From Streptomyces longwoodensis (GTDB lineage: Bacteria; Actinomycetota; Actinomycetes; Streptomycetales; Streptomycetaceae): 64,000 bases of DNA. Shown piece after piece: positions 10,407-18,731 of this stretch (the first letter of the stretch is position 1; each line of letters begins with the position of its first letter). Position numbers and translations under genes: made by a program. The stretch lies in the NCBI RefSeq assembly GCF_001514125.1, contig NZ_KQ948553.1, positions 1 through 64,000 on the forward strand, read 5' to 3'. The notes beneath the pieces are model-generated. The model saw nothing but the letters and a program-made list of their open reading frames with translations. It ran no database searches and had not been told where the DNA came from.

Positions 10407-10775
10407 TCAGTTGTCCGGGGAGCGCAGCACCCGGAGGTGGCCGCGGCGGGCGACCTCCATCGGGTCCGCCCCGCGGGAACCGCCGCCGGCCGCCCGCTCC
10501 TGGGGGCGGGCCGCCTCGCGCACCGCGTTGGCGAGCGCTTCCAGGTCGTCGCCGCTGGGGCGGGCGGGGGCCGAACCGTCGAGCAGGCGGACGACCTCCC
10601 AGCCGCGCGGGGCGGTGAGGCGCTCGGAGTGCTCGGCGCACAGGTCGTAGCAGTGGGGTTCGGCGTAGGTGGCGAGCGGGCCGAGGACCGCGGTCGAGTC
10701 GGCGTAGACGTACGTCAGCGTCGCGACGGCGGGTCGGCCGCAAGCGGTGCGCGAACAGCGACGTACAGGGCTCAC
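10407..10775 (-). CDS. DUF3499 family protein
   Basis: A 122-residue actinobacterial protein of unknown function. I start it at GTG 10775 because DUF3499 proteins begin with a short basic lead-in to a cysteine pair, here SPVRRCSRTACGRPAVATLTY. Paired Cys motifs (C7, C12; then EPHCYDLCAEH) suggest a small zinc-binding knuckle. The C-terminal ~50 residues are variable. A TACCGT box eight bases before the GTG suggests a leaderless transcript. It lies between manB and the metallopeptidase-like gene, an arrangement also found in mycobacteria. Confidence 0.85.
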   Translation of the reverse strand: MSPVRRCSRTACGRPAVATLTYVYADSTAVLGPLATYAEPHCYDLCAEHSERLTAPRGWEVVRLLDGSAPARPSGDDLEALANAVREAARPQERAAGGGSRGADPMEVARRGHLRVLRSPDN

Positions 10776-10783
10776 GACGTTGG

Positions 10784-10789
10784 ACGGTA
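10784..10789 (-). promoter_or_regulatory. Leaderless -10 box for the DUF3499 gene
   Basis: TACCGT on the minus strand ends 8 nt before the GTG at 10775, the spacing expected if transcription starts at or next to the start codon. No convincing -35 is visible. Confidence 0.45.
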
Positions 10790-11102
10790 CCGCACTCTTG
10801 AGCGGGCCGCGACGACTCTCCACCAGGTCACTCCACCGTGTCGTGTTGTGAAACGCCCCACAGATCACTCCTGTCATACCTCTCTGACCTGGGTGAACAC
10901 CAGCCCTGGCGGCAGAGGGGATCGATCCGGCCGGTCACTGATCGGTGCAAAGGCCATCAATTGCCACGAGTTCGCCGGTCCCGGAGGGATACGGAATCGA
11001 GCCCAACCTTGGCTGGAATGGTCATCCCGTGACACGCCGTGGGCGGAGTCGGACGGTGTCCGGTCCCTGGCGTCGGGCCGGGCGGCGGGGGGCGGCGACG
11101 GC

Positions 11103-11108
11103 TACGCT
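11103..11108 (+). promoter_or_regulatory. Candidate leaderless -10 box
   Basis: TACGCT followed after 6 nt by GTG (11115) and 9 nt by ATG (11118). The same TACGCT plus short gap is seen before the TIGR03089 gene. Confidence 0.4.
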
Positions 11109-11117
11109 TCGGTAGTG

Positions 11118-11567
11118 ATGGACAACCCCGTACCGCCCCGTGCCGCAGGCCCCGGGCCCCGCCGACGTGATCGCCACGGACGGGGCATGCGCGGGCCGAT
11201 CGCACCCCCGCAGGTGCCGCTGGCGGCCAGCCGTGCCGACGCGTTCGCGGACCTGGTGCAGGACTCGGTGGAGCGGCTGGAGCGGCGGTGGCCGCAGCTC
11301 GCCGAGATGGACTTCATGGTGCTCGAGGTGCCCCGGCTGGACGGGTCGGGCGTCCCGTGGAACGACGAGGCCGTGCCGCTCGGCGGCACGATCCCGGCCC
11401 GCGACGGGCGCCGGGCGCGGGTGGTCGTGTACCGGCGGCCCGTCGAGATCCGCACGAAGGGACGGGACGAACGGGCCGCGCTGGTGCACGAGGTCGTCGT
11501 GGAGCAGGTGGCCGAACTGCTGGGCCTGACGCCGGAGACGGTCGACCCCCGCTACGGCGAGGACTGA
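11118..11567 (+). CDS. Metallopeptidase-like (zincin-fold) protein with degenerate zinc motif
   Basis: A 149-residue protein resembling the actinobacterial 'metallopeptidase family' (possible zincin). The family motif HExGHxxG is replaced by VHEVVVEQVAELLGL, keeping only the first His-Glu. DFMVLEVP and the conserved PRDGRRARVVVYRRPVE strands match the family fold. A catalytic zinc site is therefore unlikely. Start is ATG 11118 or GTG 11115; neither has a Shine-Dalgarno sequence, fitting a leaderless message. Divergent from DUF3499, convergent with the DUF5719 gene. Confidence 0.75.
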   Translation: MDNPVPPRAAGPGPRRRDRHGRGMRGPIAPPQVPLAASRADAFADLVQDSVERLERRWPQLAEMDFMVLEVPRLDGSGVPWNDEAVPLGGTIPARDGRRARVVVYRRPVEIRTKGRDERAALVHEVVVEQVAELLGLTPETVDPRYGED

Positions 11568-11574
11568 CCGGAAC

Positions 11575-11599
11575 GGGGGCGCCCCGCTGGCACGCCCCC
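11575..11599 (+). terminator. Hairpin between converging genes
   Basis: GGGGGCG (11575-11581) pairs with CGCCCCC (11593-11599), 7 nt after the metallopeptidase-like stop. Confidence 0.5.
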
Positions 11600-11629
11600 C
11601 TCGCGCCCAGCCCCGCCGCCGCGGCCCGG

Positions 11630-13195
11630 CTACCGCTGCAGCACGTCCAGGTTCTCGTCCGCCTCCGGCACGGACACCGTCCCGCGGTCGTCGGGGAGCG
11701 TCTGGATCGTGAAGCCGGGGGTGTCCTTGTCGGTGGACAGCAGGGTCCGCGCCGCGTACACCGGCGCCCCCGACACGTGCTCCACCGTGATCGCGTACGT
11801 GCCCTTCAGCCCCTGCGGCGCGGGGGGCACGACGTCCTGGGTCGTGCCGGGCTTGAGCGTGTACGTCTGGGACGCCGTCGCACCGCCCTCGCTGCCCGCC
11901 GAGGACGTGACCTTCACCTGGGCCGTGCCGGTGGGCGCCGTCAGGGAGAGCGTGGCGGCCTTGGCCCGGTTGTCGGCGACCGACGCCCGCGTGCCGACGT
12001 CGGCCGTGGCCGGGATGAACGCCGACTCCTGGTCGTCGCCCTTGCCACGCACGACCCGGACGGCGGCGACGACCGGCACGGCGTCGTCCGTCGGCGTCAG
12101 CACCAGGGAGCCCGCCTCGCCGCGCGTGACGTCGCCCAGGTCGACCGAGGCCGACATCTTGCCCTTGACGTGCAGCGTCTCGTGGCCCGCCGGGGTGATC
12201 AGCCCCGTGGAGGAGGCCAGTTGGACCTTCAGGTCGGCGTCGGCGTTCCCGGGTGCGAAGGCGACCAGCCGGACGGACACGGCGTCCTTGGGGATGCCCG
12301 GGATCACCAGGCTGCCCGCCGGGTCGCCGGCCGGGGCCAGCCAGTCACCGCCCAGCTTGTCGTCCAGCGCCTGGACGGCGGCCCCGACCCGCCCGCTGCG
12401 CACGTTGACGTGCACGGTGACCGCGTCCTGCTTCTCGGCGGTCAGCGTGGACAGCAGGATCGGGTCGCTCGCGTGCGGGGGGACCGTGATGCCCTCGCCG
12501 ACGGTGGTCTGCAGGGCGCCGTCGGGGCCGTAGAGCTCGATGTCGACGACGGCGGCCGAGTCGTCGGGGTTGGTGAGGTGCACGTAGTCCGTGCGGTCGG
12601 CGGCCGTGCTGGCGCCGGGGAACCAGAACTCGGTGTCCGGGGCGGTGCAGTTGACGCCGAGCAGGCCGCGGCCGGTGCCCGCGGCGACCTGGGTGGTCTC
12701 CTGGAGGGTCCAGCCCGGCGCGTACGCGCCCTCGGCGGTGCCCAGGTACGCGGGCGTGGTGCCGCCGCTGGTGCTGCCGGTGGCCGGGGTGCCGGGCGCC
12801 TTCGGGGCGAGCACGGGCTTCGCCGCCGTCTTCCCGCCCTTCTCCTTGGACTTGCCGGTCTTGCCGTCCGTCTCGCCGGTCTTGCCGTCCGTCTTGCCGT
12901 CCTTGCCGTCGGTCTTGCCGGTGGCGTCCGTGGACTCCTCGGTGGCGGCCGTCAGCTGGGCGGTGCCCTTCGCGGCGGCGCCCTTGGTGACGGGCGTGAA
13001 CGACGTGTACGCGGTCTCCGCGAGGTCGGAGGTGCTGGGCGCCGGGCAGACCAGGCCGGTGCGCTCCACGGGCAGTCGGGCGGCCGCCTTGGTGGTGTCC
13101 GCGCCGGAGGTGTCGGGCGCGTCGAGCGTGGCGAAGCCGGTGACGGCGGCGAGCGCGGCCACGCAGGCGATCAGGGACAGGGTCGTGCGGTTCAC
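11630..13195 (-). CDS. DUF5719 family exported protein
   Basis: A 521-residue protein with an N-terminal signal/anchor (residues 6-26, LSLIACVAALAAVTGFATL) and an extracytoplasmic beta-rich body matching DUF5719. Between ~85 and 150 it carries a low-complexity hydrophilic linker with repeated TDGK units and then Pro/Ala/Gly-rich sequence, likely a flexible spacer. The start ATG overlaps the stop of the upstream glycosyltransferase (ATGA), so the two are translationally coupled and probably cooperate in envelope glycan assembly. No catalytic motif is visible and the function is unknown. Confidence 0.85.
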   Translation of the reverse strand: MNRTTLSLIACVAALAAVTGFATLDAPDTSGADTTKAAARLPVERTGLVCPAPSTSDLAETAYTSFTPVTKGAAAKGTAQLTAATEESTDATGKTDGKDGKTDGKTGETDGKTGKSKEKGGKTAAKPVLAPKAPGTPATGSTSGGTTPAYLGTAEGAYAPGWTLQETTQVAAGTGRGLLGVNCTAPDTEFWFPGASTAADRTDYVHLTNPDDSAAVVDIELYGPDGALQTTVGEGITVPPHASDPILLSTLTAEKQDAVTVHVNVRSGRVGAAVQALDDKLGGDWLAPAGDPAGSLVIPGIPKDAVSVRLVAFAPGNADADLKVQLASSTGLITPAGHETLHVKGKMSASVDLGDVTRGEAGSLVLTPTDDAVPVVAAVRVVRGKGDDQESAFIPATADVGTRASVADNRAKAATLSLTAPTGTAQVKVTSSAGSEGGATASQTYTLKPGTTQDVVPPAPQGLKGTYAITVEHVSGAPVYAARTLLSTDKDTPGFTIQTLPDDRGTVSVPEADENLDVLQR

Positions 13196-16100
13196 TGCTG
13201 GCTCCCGTCGGGGCGCTCATGTCCGTGGGGGTGCTGCGGCGCCGGGTCGTACGCGGGGTCGTAGCCCTGGCCGTACGCCGGGTCGTAGGACTGCTGCGGG
13301 TACGTCGCCGGGTCGTACGGCGCCTGCTGGGCCTGGCCGTCGTAGCCGTACGGGTCGTAGGAGCCGGCCTGGTAGGGGTCGTAGGTCTGCTGGTCGTAGC
13401 CGCCCGCGGGGTACTGCGGGGCGCCCTGGTAGGCGCCGTCGGGGTACTTCCCGTAGTCGGTGTCGGCGTACGTCGCCGCCGAGGTGTCCCACTCGTCGTA
13501 CGGCCGCTGCTGCGGGACGGCGGGCGGGGCCTGCGGCGTCTCGGGCGAGGGGGCGTCGTCGTCCGGGGTGCCGGCTTCGGCGGCCTCGGCACGGTCGCGC
13601 AGGCGGCGGGCGCGGCGGCCCTCGCCGGCGACGGCCTGGGCCGGGACCGGCTCCTCCTCGGGGAGGTCGTCGTCGACGTCGCGGCGGCGGCCCGGCAGGG
13701 CGAGCACCACGAGGACGAGGGCGAGCAGGCCTTGCGCCCACAGCCACAGGGTGTGGGTGAACGGGTCGTCGTAGGTGACGTCCAGCTTCCCGCCGGAGGA
13801 GGGCAGCTCGAAGCCCTGGGCCCAGCCGTCGACGGTGGTGCGCTGCAGCGGCTTGCCGTCGAGGGTGGCCGTCCAGCCCTCGGCAGCGGAGTCGGCCAGG
13901 CGCAGGATCCGGCCGTCGGCGCCGTCGGGGACCGTGGTGTGCACCTCGACGGGGCCGGCCGCGACCGGGGTCGGGGTGCCGGAGCCGGAGGCGGTGACGA
14001 TCGCCGCGCGGGAGACCTCGCGGTCCACCGCCCACAGGGCGCTGCCGTCCTGCTGGCTGAGCCGCTTCAGGCCCGGGGTGGCGTCCAGCACGCGCGTCAC
14101 CTCGCGCGGGGCGCCCTTGTGGACCAGGACGTACGCGACGGCGAACTTGCCGAGTTCGTCGGCCTGGTCGGCGCCGGAGCCGGCGACGAGGCTGGCGACG
14201 ACCTTGTCGAGCCGGGCGTTCTCCCCGTCGGCGGCGGCCAGTTCGGCGTCGCCGAGGCGGGCGCCGGAACCGCGCACCAGCATGTAGTCGACGTGGGCGG
14301 CGGAGCCGCTGTCCAGCACGAGGGTGCGGGCCTGGTCGCGGGTGCCGGCCTCCTCGGCGACGAACGCGGGCACCTGCACGGGGTCGCGGCGCTCCAGCGG
14401 CCCGTCGGCGCCGCCGATCATCCAGCCGGCGGCGACCAGCAGCGGGCCGGCGGCCGAGGCGAAGGCGATCAGCGCGGCGACCGGCTGGCGCCAGCCGAAG
14501 CTCTGCTCGGCGACCCGCGCGCGTGCTCCGTCGGCGCCGAGCGCGGCGGCGGTGAGCAGGGCGATGCCGTAGACGAGGGTGGCCGGACCGGCCCAGGTGG
14601 AGCCGTTGGACAGGACCGCGAAGACCAGGCCGACCAGGGCCACCGCCCAGGCGGTGAGGACGCTGCGGTGGCGCTCGGCGCGCAGCAGGGCGGCCAGCGC
14701 GGCCAGGACGATGCCGATCAGCATCAGCCCGTCCACCGTGCCGGGGCCGCCGGGGCTGGCGCCGAGCAGGTCCAGCGCGGAGGCCGCGGAGGCGCCGAAG
14801 TCGAGGCCTGCCTGGGTGAAGAAGCCGAACGGCAGCAGGGACAGCGACCAGGGCGCCAGGACCAGCAGGGGGGTGCCCAGCTGGGCCAGGAAGCGCAGGC
14901 CGTGGGCGGGGAGGTCGGCGCGGCGCAGGGCCAGCACGGCGAGGGCGAGGACCAGCGCGATCGGCCACACGATCGGCGTGAACGCGGTGGTGACGGTCAG
15001 CAGCAGCGCGTAGGCCCAGGTGGCGCGCCAGCTGCCGCGGGTGCCCGGCCGGTGGGCGAGGCCGCTCGCGGCGACGCCCGCGCGGGCGAGGAGCGGCAGC
15101 AGCACCGCGAGCACGGCGGTGCCGACGCGGCCGCCGGCGAGCGCGCCGGTGGCGGCGGGCAGGAAGGCGTAGACGACGGCCGCCCAGGCGCGCAGCAGCC
15201 GGGACTCGACGAGGGGGCGGGAGGCGAAGTACGCGGTGAACCCGGCCAGGGGCACCGAGCAGACCAGCAGGACCGTCAGGGCGAGGCCGGTCGAGCCGAA
15301 CAGCAGGGTGGCCAGGGTGGCGACGACCGCGAGGTAGGGCGGCGCGGACGGGGTGCCGCCGGCGCCGACCGGGTGCCAGGCGTCCGCGTAGCGCGACCAC
15401 AGCTCGGAGGCGTCGGCCGGGGCGGGCAGCAGGGCGCCGCCGGCGAGCGCGCCGCCGCCGAGGAGGTTGCGGCAGGCGACCAGGGAGACCGCGAGCAGGA
15501 GCAGGAAGAGCACCGGACCGGGCTTGCGGGCGATGCGCTTGAGGCGGGCGAACTGCTCGACCTCGAGGAAGTCGGCGTCGTCGCCGCCGGGCCCGGACTC
15601 CAGGCCGCCGCCGTGCCGGCCGGCCGAGGGCACCTCGGCGTCGGAGGAGCCGAAGAGGTCGCCCGCGGCCTGTTCGACGGTGGCCCGCACGGTCGCGCCG
15701 GGCGGCGGGAACAGCGGCCGCAGCTCGTCCTTGTCGACGGCCGGGCGGCCGCGCCTCTTGCGTCCGGCGACGATCCGCTCGGGCCGCAGCAGGGTGCCCA
15801 GCAGGCCGCGGATCTCGTCGAGGGCCTGGCCGGGGACCTTGCCGACGAGGTAGGCGAGGGTGCGCAGCAGCGTGCCGACGACCACGCGCACGAGGACCCA
15901 GGGCAGCGCCGCCGTACGGCTGTTGACGAGGAGGGTGTAGACGGCGCCCGCCTTGTCGACCTTGTGCGGGGAGGCGGTGGTGCGGCCCGCGCAGTCGACG
16001 GTGCGGCGCTCGCGCGAGGCCGCCTCGGCGTGCCGGACGACCGCCTCGGGGGCGACCAGGACGCGGTGGCCGGCGGCGTGCGCGCGCCAGCACAGGTCGA

Positions 16101-16908
16101 CGTCGTCGCGCATCAGGGGCAGCCGGCGGTCGAAGCCGCCGAGCTGTTCGAAGACGTCGCGGCGGATCAGCATGCCCGCGGTGGACACCGACAGCACGGA
16201 GCGCACGTGGTCGTGCTGGCCCTGGTCCTGCTCGCGGCGGTCCAGGCCGGTCCAGCGGCGGCCGGAGGGGGCGATGCTGACGCCGACCTCCAGGAGTTGC
16301 CGCCGGTCGTACCAGCCGCGCAGCTTGGGGCCGACCACGGCCACGTCGTCGCGCCCCAGTTCGAGCTCGGTCTCGACGACCCGCAGCATCTCGGCCAGGG
16401 CGTCGGGCTCGGGCGCGCAGTCGTCGTGCAGCAGCCACAGCCACTGGACCGGTTCGCCGTACGGGAGTTCGGGCAGGTCGTAGGCGTCGTCGCGCCACGT
16501 GCGCGTGACGGGGTCCCAGCCGCTGGGGCGCTTGAGGTACGGCAGGTCGTCGGGGGTGAGGACCGGGGCCGTGCGGGTGGCCTCCTCGACGGCCTGGCCG
16601 AAGCCGGTGCGGCGGGCGAGGTGGAGGACCCGGTCGGCGCCGAGGGCCTCGGTGACCAGCTGGGCGGAGTCGTCGGCGCTGCCGGTGTCGGCGGCCATGA
16701 CGGACTGCACGGGCCGCTCCTGGCCGAGCAGGCCGGCGAGCGCGTCGGGCAGCCAGCGGGCCCCGTCGTGGGAGACGAGGACCGCGGTCACCACGTGGCG
16801 CGGGAACTCGGGAGGGCGGGTCGGGTCGGATCCCGGCAGGTGGGTCGGGTCGAATCCCGCCGTGGCAGCGGCGTCGTGACGCGCTGTCGAGTGGCTGTAC
16901 GCGGACAT
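13192..16908 (-). CDS. Large family 2 glycosyltransferase with multi-pass membrane domain
   Basis: A 1238-residue protein. Residues ~38-300 are a GT2 domain (VTAVLVSHDGARWLPDALAGL, acidic motif HDDC at 161-164, MRDDVDLCWRAHAAGHRVLVAPEA). From ~470 to ~860 there are about a dozen hydrophobic segments, followed by an extracytoplasmic domain to ~1080, one more membrane segment (WAQGLLALVLVVLALPG) and a cytoplasmic tail. The tail ends in a Tyr/Gln/Pro-rich stretch built on repeated YDP units. It probably transfers sugar to a lipid or surface polymer. It is coupled by ATGA overlap to the DUF5719 gene and lies next to whiB, a conserved actinobacterial arrangement. Confidence 0.88.
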   Translation of the reverse strand: MSAYSHSTARHDAAATAGFDPTHLPGSDPTRPPEFPRHVVTAVLVSHDGARWLPDALAGLLGQERPVQSVMAADTGSADDSAQLVTEALGADRVLHLARRTGFGQAVEEATRTAPVLTPDDLPYLKRPSGWDPVTRTWRDDAYDLPELPYGEPVQWLWLLHDDCAPEPDALAEMLRVVETELELGRDDVAVVGPKLRGWYDRRQLLEVGVSIAPSGRRWTGLDRREQDQGQHDHVRSVLSVSTAGMLIRRDVFEQLGGFDRRLPLMRDDVDLCWRAHAAGHRVLVAPEAVVRHAEAASRERRTVDCAGRTTASPHKVDKAGAVYTLLVNSRTAALPWVLVRVVVGTLLRTLAYLVGKVPGQALDEIRGLLGTLLRPERIVAGRKRRGRPAVDKDELRPLFPPPGATVRATVEQAAGDLFGSSDAEVPSAGRHGGGLESGPGGDDADFLEVEQFARLKRIARKPGPVLFLLLLAVSLVACRNLLGGGALAGGALLPAPADASELWSRYADAWHPVGAGGTPSAPPYLAVVATLATLLFGSTGLALTVLLVCSVPLAGFTAYFASRPLVESRLLRAWAAVVYAFLPAATGALAGGRVGTAVLAVLLPLLARAGVAASGLAHRPGTRGSWRATWAYALLLTVTTAFTPIVWPIALVLALAVLALRRADLPAHGLRFLAQLGTPLLVLAPWSLSLLPFGFFTQAGLDFGASAASALDLLGASPGGPGTVDGLMLIGIVLAALAALLRAERHRSVLTAWAVALVGLVFAVLSNGSTWAGPATLVYGIALLTAAALGADGARARVAEQSFGWRQPVAALIAFASAAGPLLVAAGWMIGGADGPLERRDPVQVPAFVAEEAGTRDQARTLVLDSGSAAHVDYMLVRGSGARLGDAELAAADGENARLDKVVASLVAGSGADQADELGKFAVAYVLVHKGAPREVTRVLDATPGLKRLSQQDGSALWAVDREVSRAAIVTASGSGTPTPVAAGPVEVHTTVPDGADGRILRLADSAAEGWTATLDGKPLQRTTVDGWAQGFELPSSGGKLDVTYDDPFTHTLWLWAQGLLALVLVVLALPGRRRDVDDDLPEEEPVPAQAVAGEGRRARRLRDRAEAAEAGTPDDDAPSPETPQAPPAVPQQRPYDEWDTSAATYADTDYGKYPDGAYQGAPQYPAGGYDQQTYDPYQAGSYDPYGYDGQAQQAPYDPATYPQQSYDPAYGQGYDPAYDPAPQHPHGHERPDGSQQ

Positions 16909-17123
16909 CGAGGTACGGGCCCCGGTTCGATGGACTGCGGTGGACGCCGGTGCCGCGTGCGCACGGCGGGGCGTCTCGGACGAGCGCCCACACTATCGGC
17001 TGGGCATGACGACGGCCCGCCGCCTGTGGACAACCCACGGGCCACGGGCCGTTCGCACCGGTGTGCGGACGCGGGCAGTGCCCTCGATGTGCGCGGTACG
17101 CGCGCGGGGACGGCGCCCCGGGG

Positions 17124-17387
17124 TCAGACCGCCGCCTTCTTCAGGCGGCGCCGCTCCCTTTCGGACAGACCGCCCCAGATGCCGAAGCGTTCGTCGTTGG
17201 CGAGGGCGTACTCGAGGCATTCGGAGCGGACTTCGCAGGCGAGGCAGACCTTCTTCGCCTCGCGGGTGGAGCCGCCCTTCTCAGGGAAGAAGGACTCGGG
17301 GTCGGTCTGGGCGCACAGTGCGCGCTCCTGCCAGCCGAGTTCCTCGTCCGCGTCGTCGACCAGCAGTTGCTGCACCAGCTCGGTCAT
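17124..17387 (-). CDS. whiB: WhiB sporulation regulator (4Fe-4S Wbl protein)
   Basis: WhiB is a 4Fe-4S transcription factor that acts with WhiA to start sporulation septation in aerial hyphae. The 87-residue length equals that of S. coelicolor WhiB. The four cluster cysteines are C25, C48, C51 and C57; the GIWGG turn and basic C-terminal RERRRLKKAA DNA-contact tail are present. The ATG has GAGGGG six bases upstream. A near-consensus vegetative promoter lies ~65 bp upstream. Identity rests on length, sequence from memory and context next to the GT2/DUF5719 pair. Confidence 0.96.
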   Translation of the reverse strand: MTELVQQLLVDDADEELGWQERALCAQTDPESFFPEKGGSTREAKKVCLACEVRSECLEYALANDERFGIWGGLSERERRRLKKAAV

Positions 17388-17458
17388 GTGCGCCCCTCGT
17401 CCGTTTCGCGTCCCCGTGACGTTGCCGTTACCGATCCCGGCTGAACGACACGAGTGAA

Positions 17459-17488
17459 ATTACAAGTGTGCTGCTCCGGGCGAGTCAA
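17459..17488 (-). promoter_or_regulatory. whiB promoter
   Basis: Minus-strand TTGACT (17483-17488), 18-bp spacer, TGTAAT (17459-17464), predicting a start near 17452 and a leader of ~65 nt. AGTGA (17454-17458) and TCACT (17516-17520) flank it; these resemble halves of a BldD-type operator but are far apart, so binding is only a guess. Confidence 0.75.
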
Positions 17489-17826
17489 GCCGAGATCTGC
17501 TATTGGGCCCCTTATTCACTCTGCGGAACCAAGGCCATGCGTTAAGTGTTCAAATCGGCATAAACCTTGACACGCAGAGAGGGACCCCCGAGGGCCTCCT
17601 CCCCGGCTCGGCCCCCGCGGGGGCCTGTACGGAGGAGGACGTCCTGGGGATCGATCCCGTTCCGACGCGCGCGCCGAAGCGAACCGGATCACAGTCGGAT
17701 CACGGGATCGCAACGGGGCTTGCGCCCGGCATGTGGCGCATGTGTCCCCGGTTCCCGGTGCACAAACCTTTCACCTGGCAGGTGGACCGGATGAGGTGAA
17801 ACTCGTCCCACATTCCGGGTGCCGAG

Positions 17827-17855
17827 TTGACACCCCGGGTGTGAACCGCTGTCCT
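17827..17855 (+). promoter_or_regulatory. Promoter of the cysteine leader / cysteine dioxygenase
   Basis: TTGACA (17827-17832), 17-bp spacer, TGTCCT (17850-17855). The -10 is weak but the -35 is perfect, and the predicted start falls 7-8 nt downstream, at the A of the ATG at 17863, which would make the leader ORF leaderless. The upstream part of this region (17489-17826) shows no gene. Confidence 0.5.
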
Positions 17856-17862
17856 TGTGGGC

Positions 17863-17958
17863 ATGCTCGCGAACTTGGCATCCACCTCGACCCGCTCCGC
17901 CGGGTCCGACGGTGCTGCCCGCGCTCGCCGTAGCTGTTGTTGCTGTTCCAGCTGTTGA
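17863..17958 (+). CDS. Cysteine-rich leader peptide (31 aa)
   Basis: A short ORF starting ATG CTC GCG and ending in codons for RRSCCCCSSC then TGA: four consecutive Cys codons (tgt tgt tgc tgt at 17935-17946) and a fifth as the last codon. It precedes cysteine dioxygenase by 154 nt. Polycysteine leader peptides are known cysteine-responsive attenuators in mycobacteria; here the ORF is inferred to sense charged Cys-tRNA. There is no Shine-Dalgarno sequence, but a promoter predicted to start at the ATG would make it leaderless. An overlapping frame from GTG 17841 also ends with two Cys codons but is less striking. Confidence 0.65.
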   Translation: MLANLASTSTRSAGSDGAARARRSCCCCSSC

Positions 17959-18081
17959 GCCGACCGCGCTCCGGCTGACCCTCCCCTGAGTCCACCGCGA
18001 CTCGGCTGTCTGTTCCCCGCCCCCACCAGGGCCCACCTGTCCCCCGTGACCCGGGCGGACGGCACCGCGACACCCAGCCGA
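17958..18081 (+). promoter_or_regulatory. Candidate attenuator structures between Cys leader and cysteine dioxygenase
   Basis: AGCCGA at the leader stop (17958-17963) and CAGCCGA (18075-18081) can each pair with TCGGCTG (18002-18008), giving mutually exclusive structures as in classic attenuators. A local hairpin CTGAGTC/GACTCGG spans 17986-18005. Which state permits expression cannot be read from the sequence. Confidence 0.35.
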
Positions 18082-18112
18082 CCCCCCACTCCGCCGAGGA
18101 ACCACCGCACCC

Positions 18113-18607
18113 ATGAACAGCGACAGCGACCTCCAGATCGCCGGCGACATCCTCGAGGTCCCGCACCTGCTCCAGACCCCCCGCGAACACCCGGCCACCG
18201 TCGCCGAGTTCGCCGGTCTCGCCCGCTCGATCGCCGCCGACCGCTCCCAGTGGGCGCACCTGGTGCGCTACGACGCCACCACGCGCTGGTACCACCGGCT
18301 GCGCACGGGTCCCGGCTACGAGGTGTGGCTGCTGTCCTGGGTGCCCGGCCAGGGCAGCGGTTCGCACGACCACGGCCGCTCCTCGGGCGTGCTGACCGTG
18401 CTGTCCGGCACCCTGACCGAGCACACCCGCAGCGACACGCGCGCGTTGCGCGAGGGCGACCAGCGGGTGTTCGCGCCGGGCTACGTGCACGAGGTCGTCA
18501 ACGACGCGCTGGAGCCGGCCGTCAGCCTGCACGTGTACTTCCCGGGGCTGACGGAGATGCCGATGCACACCGAGGCCCGCTGCGAGGCGAGTCCGGTCAC
18601 CGCCTGA
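18113..18607 (+). CDS. Cysteine dioxygenase
   Basis: Oxidises L-cysteine to cysteine sulfinate with a mononuclear iron centre, disposing of excess cysteine. The 164-residue cupin shows the three iron ligands as SHDHG (H85, H87) and YVHEVVN (H126), with the first cupin motif ending LTVLSGTL. The length fits bacterial enzymes. The gene follows a cysteine-codon-rich leader ORF, which supports the substrate assignment. The best ribosome binding site, GAGGA, is rather far (13 nt) from the ATG, which could make initiation dependent on leader translation or RNA structure. Confidence 0.92.
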   Translation: MNSDSDLQIAGDILEVPHLLQTPREHPATVAEFAGLARSIAADRSQWAHLVRYDATTRWYHRLRTGPGYEVWLLSWVPGQGSGSHDHGRSSGVLTVLSGTLTEHTRSDTRALREGDQRVFAPGYVHEVVNDALEPAVSLHVYFPGLTEMPMHTEARCEASPVTA

Positions 18608-18731
18608 CCCGCGAGCCGTGCGCCCGCGGGCGCGGGCCGGTCACCGCCGGAGGGCCGCGACCGCACCGCCGGGTGACCGTGACCGGTCACCGCCCCCCGT
18701 GTTGTCCCACCGGCCTGCAAGACTTGGGGCC

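Larger units (their letters stand above)
10776..11117. other. Divergent intergenic region, 342 bp
   Basis: Lies between the DUF3499 gene and the metallopeptidase-like gene. Apart from the two candidate leaderless -10 boxes (10784-10789 minus, 11103-11108 plus) and a slightly AT-richer stretch around 10850-11000, I see no gene, hairpin or repeat. Confidence 0.5.

Noticed and set aside
17841..17933. Alternative leader frame MNRCPCG...RRCCPRSP
   Set aside because: It also ends with Cys-Cys, but it overlaps a frame with five Cys codons whose ATG coincides with the predicted transcription start, which explains the region better.
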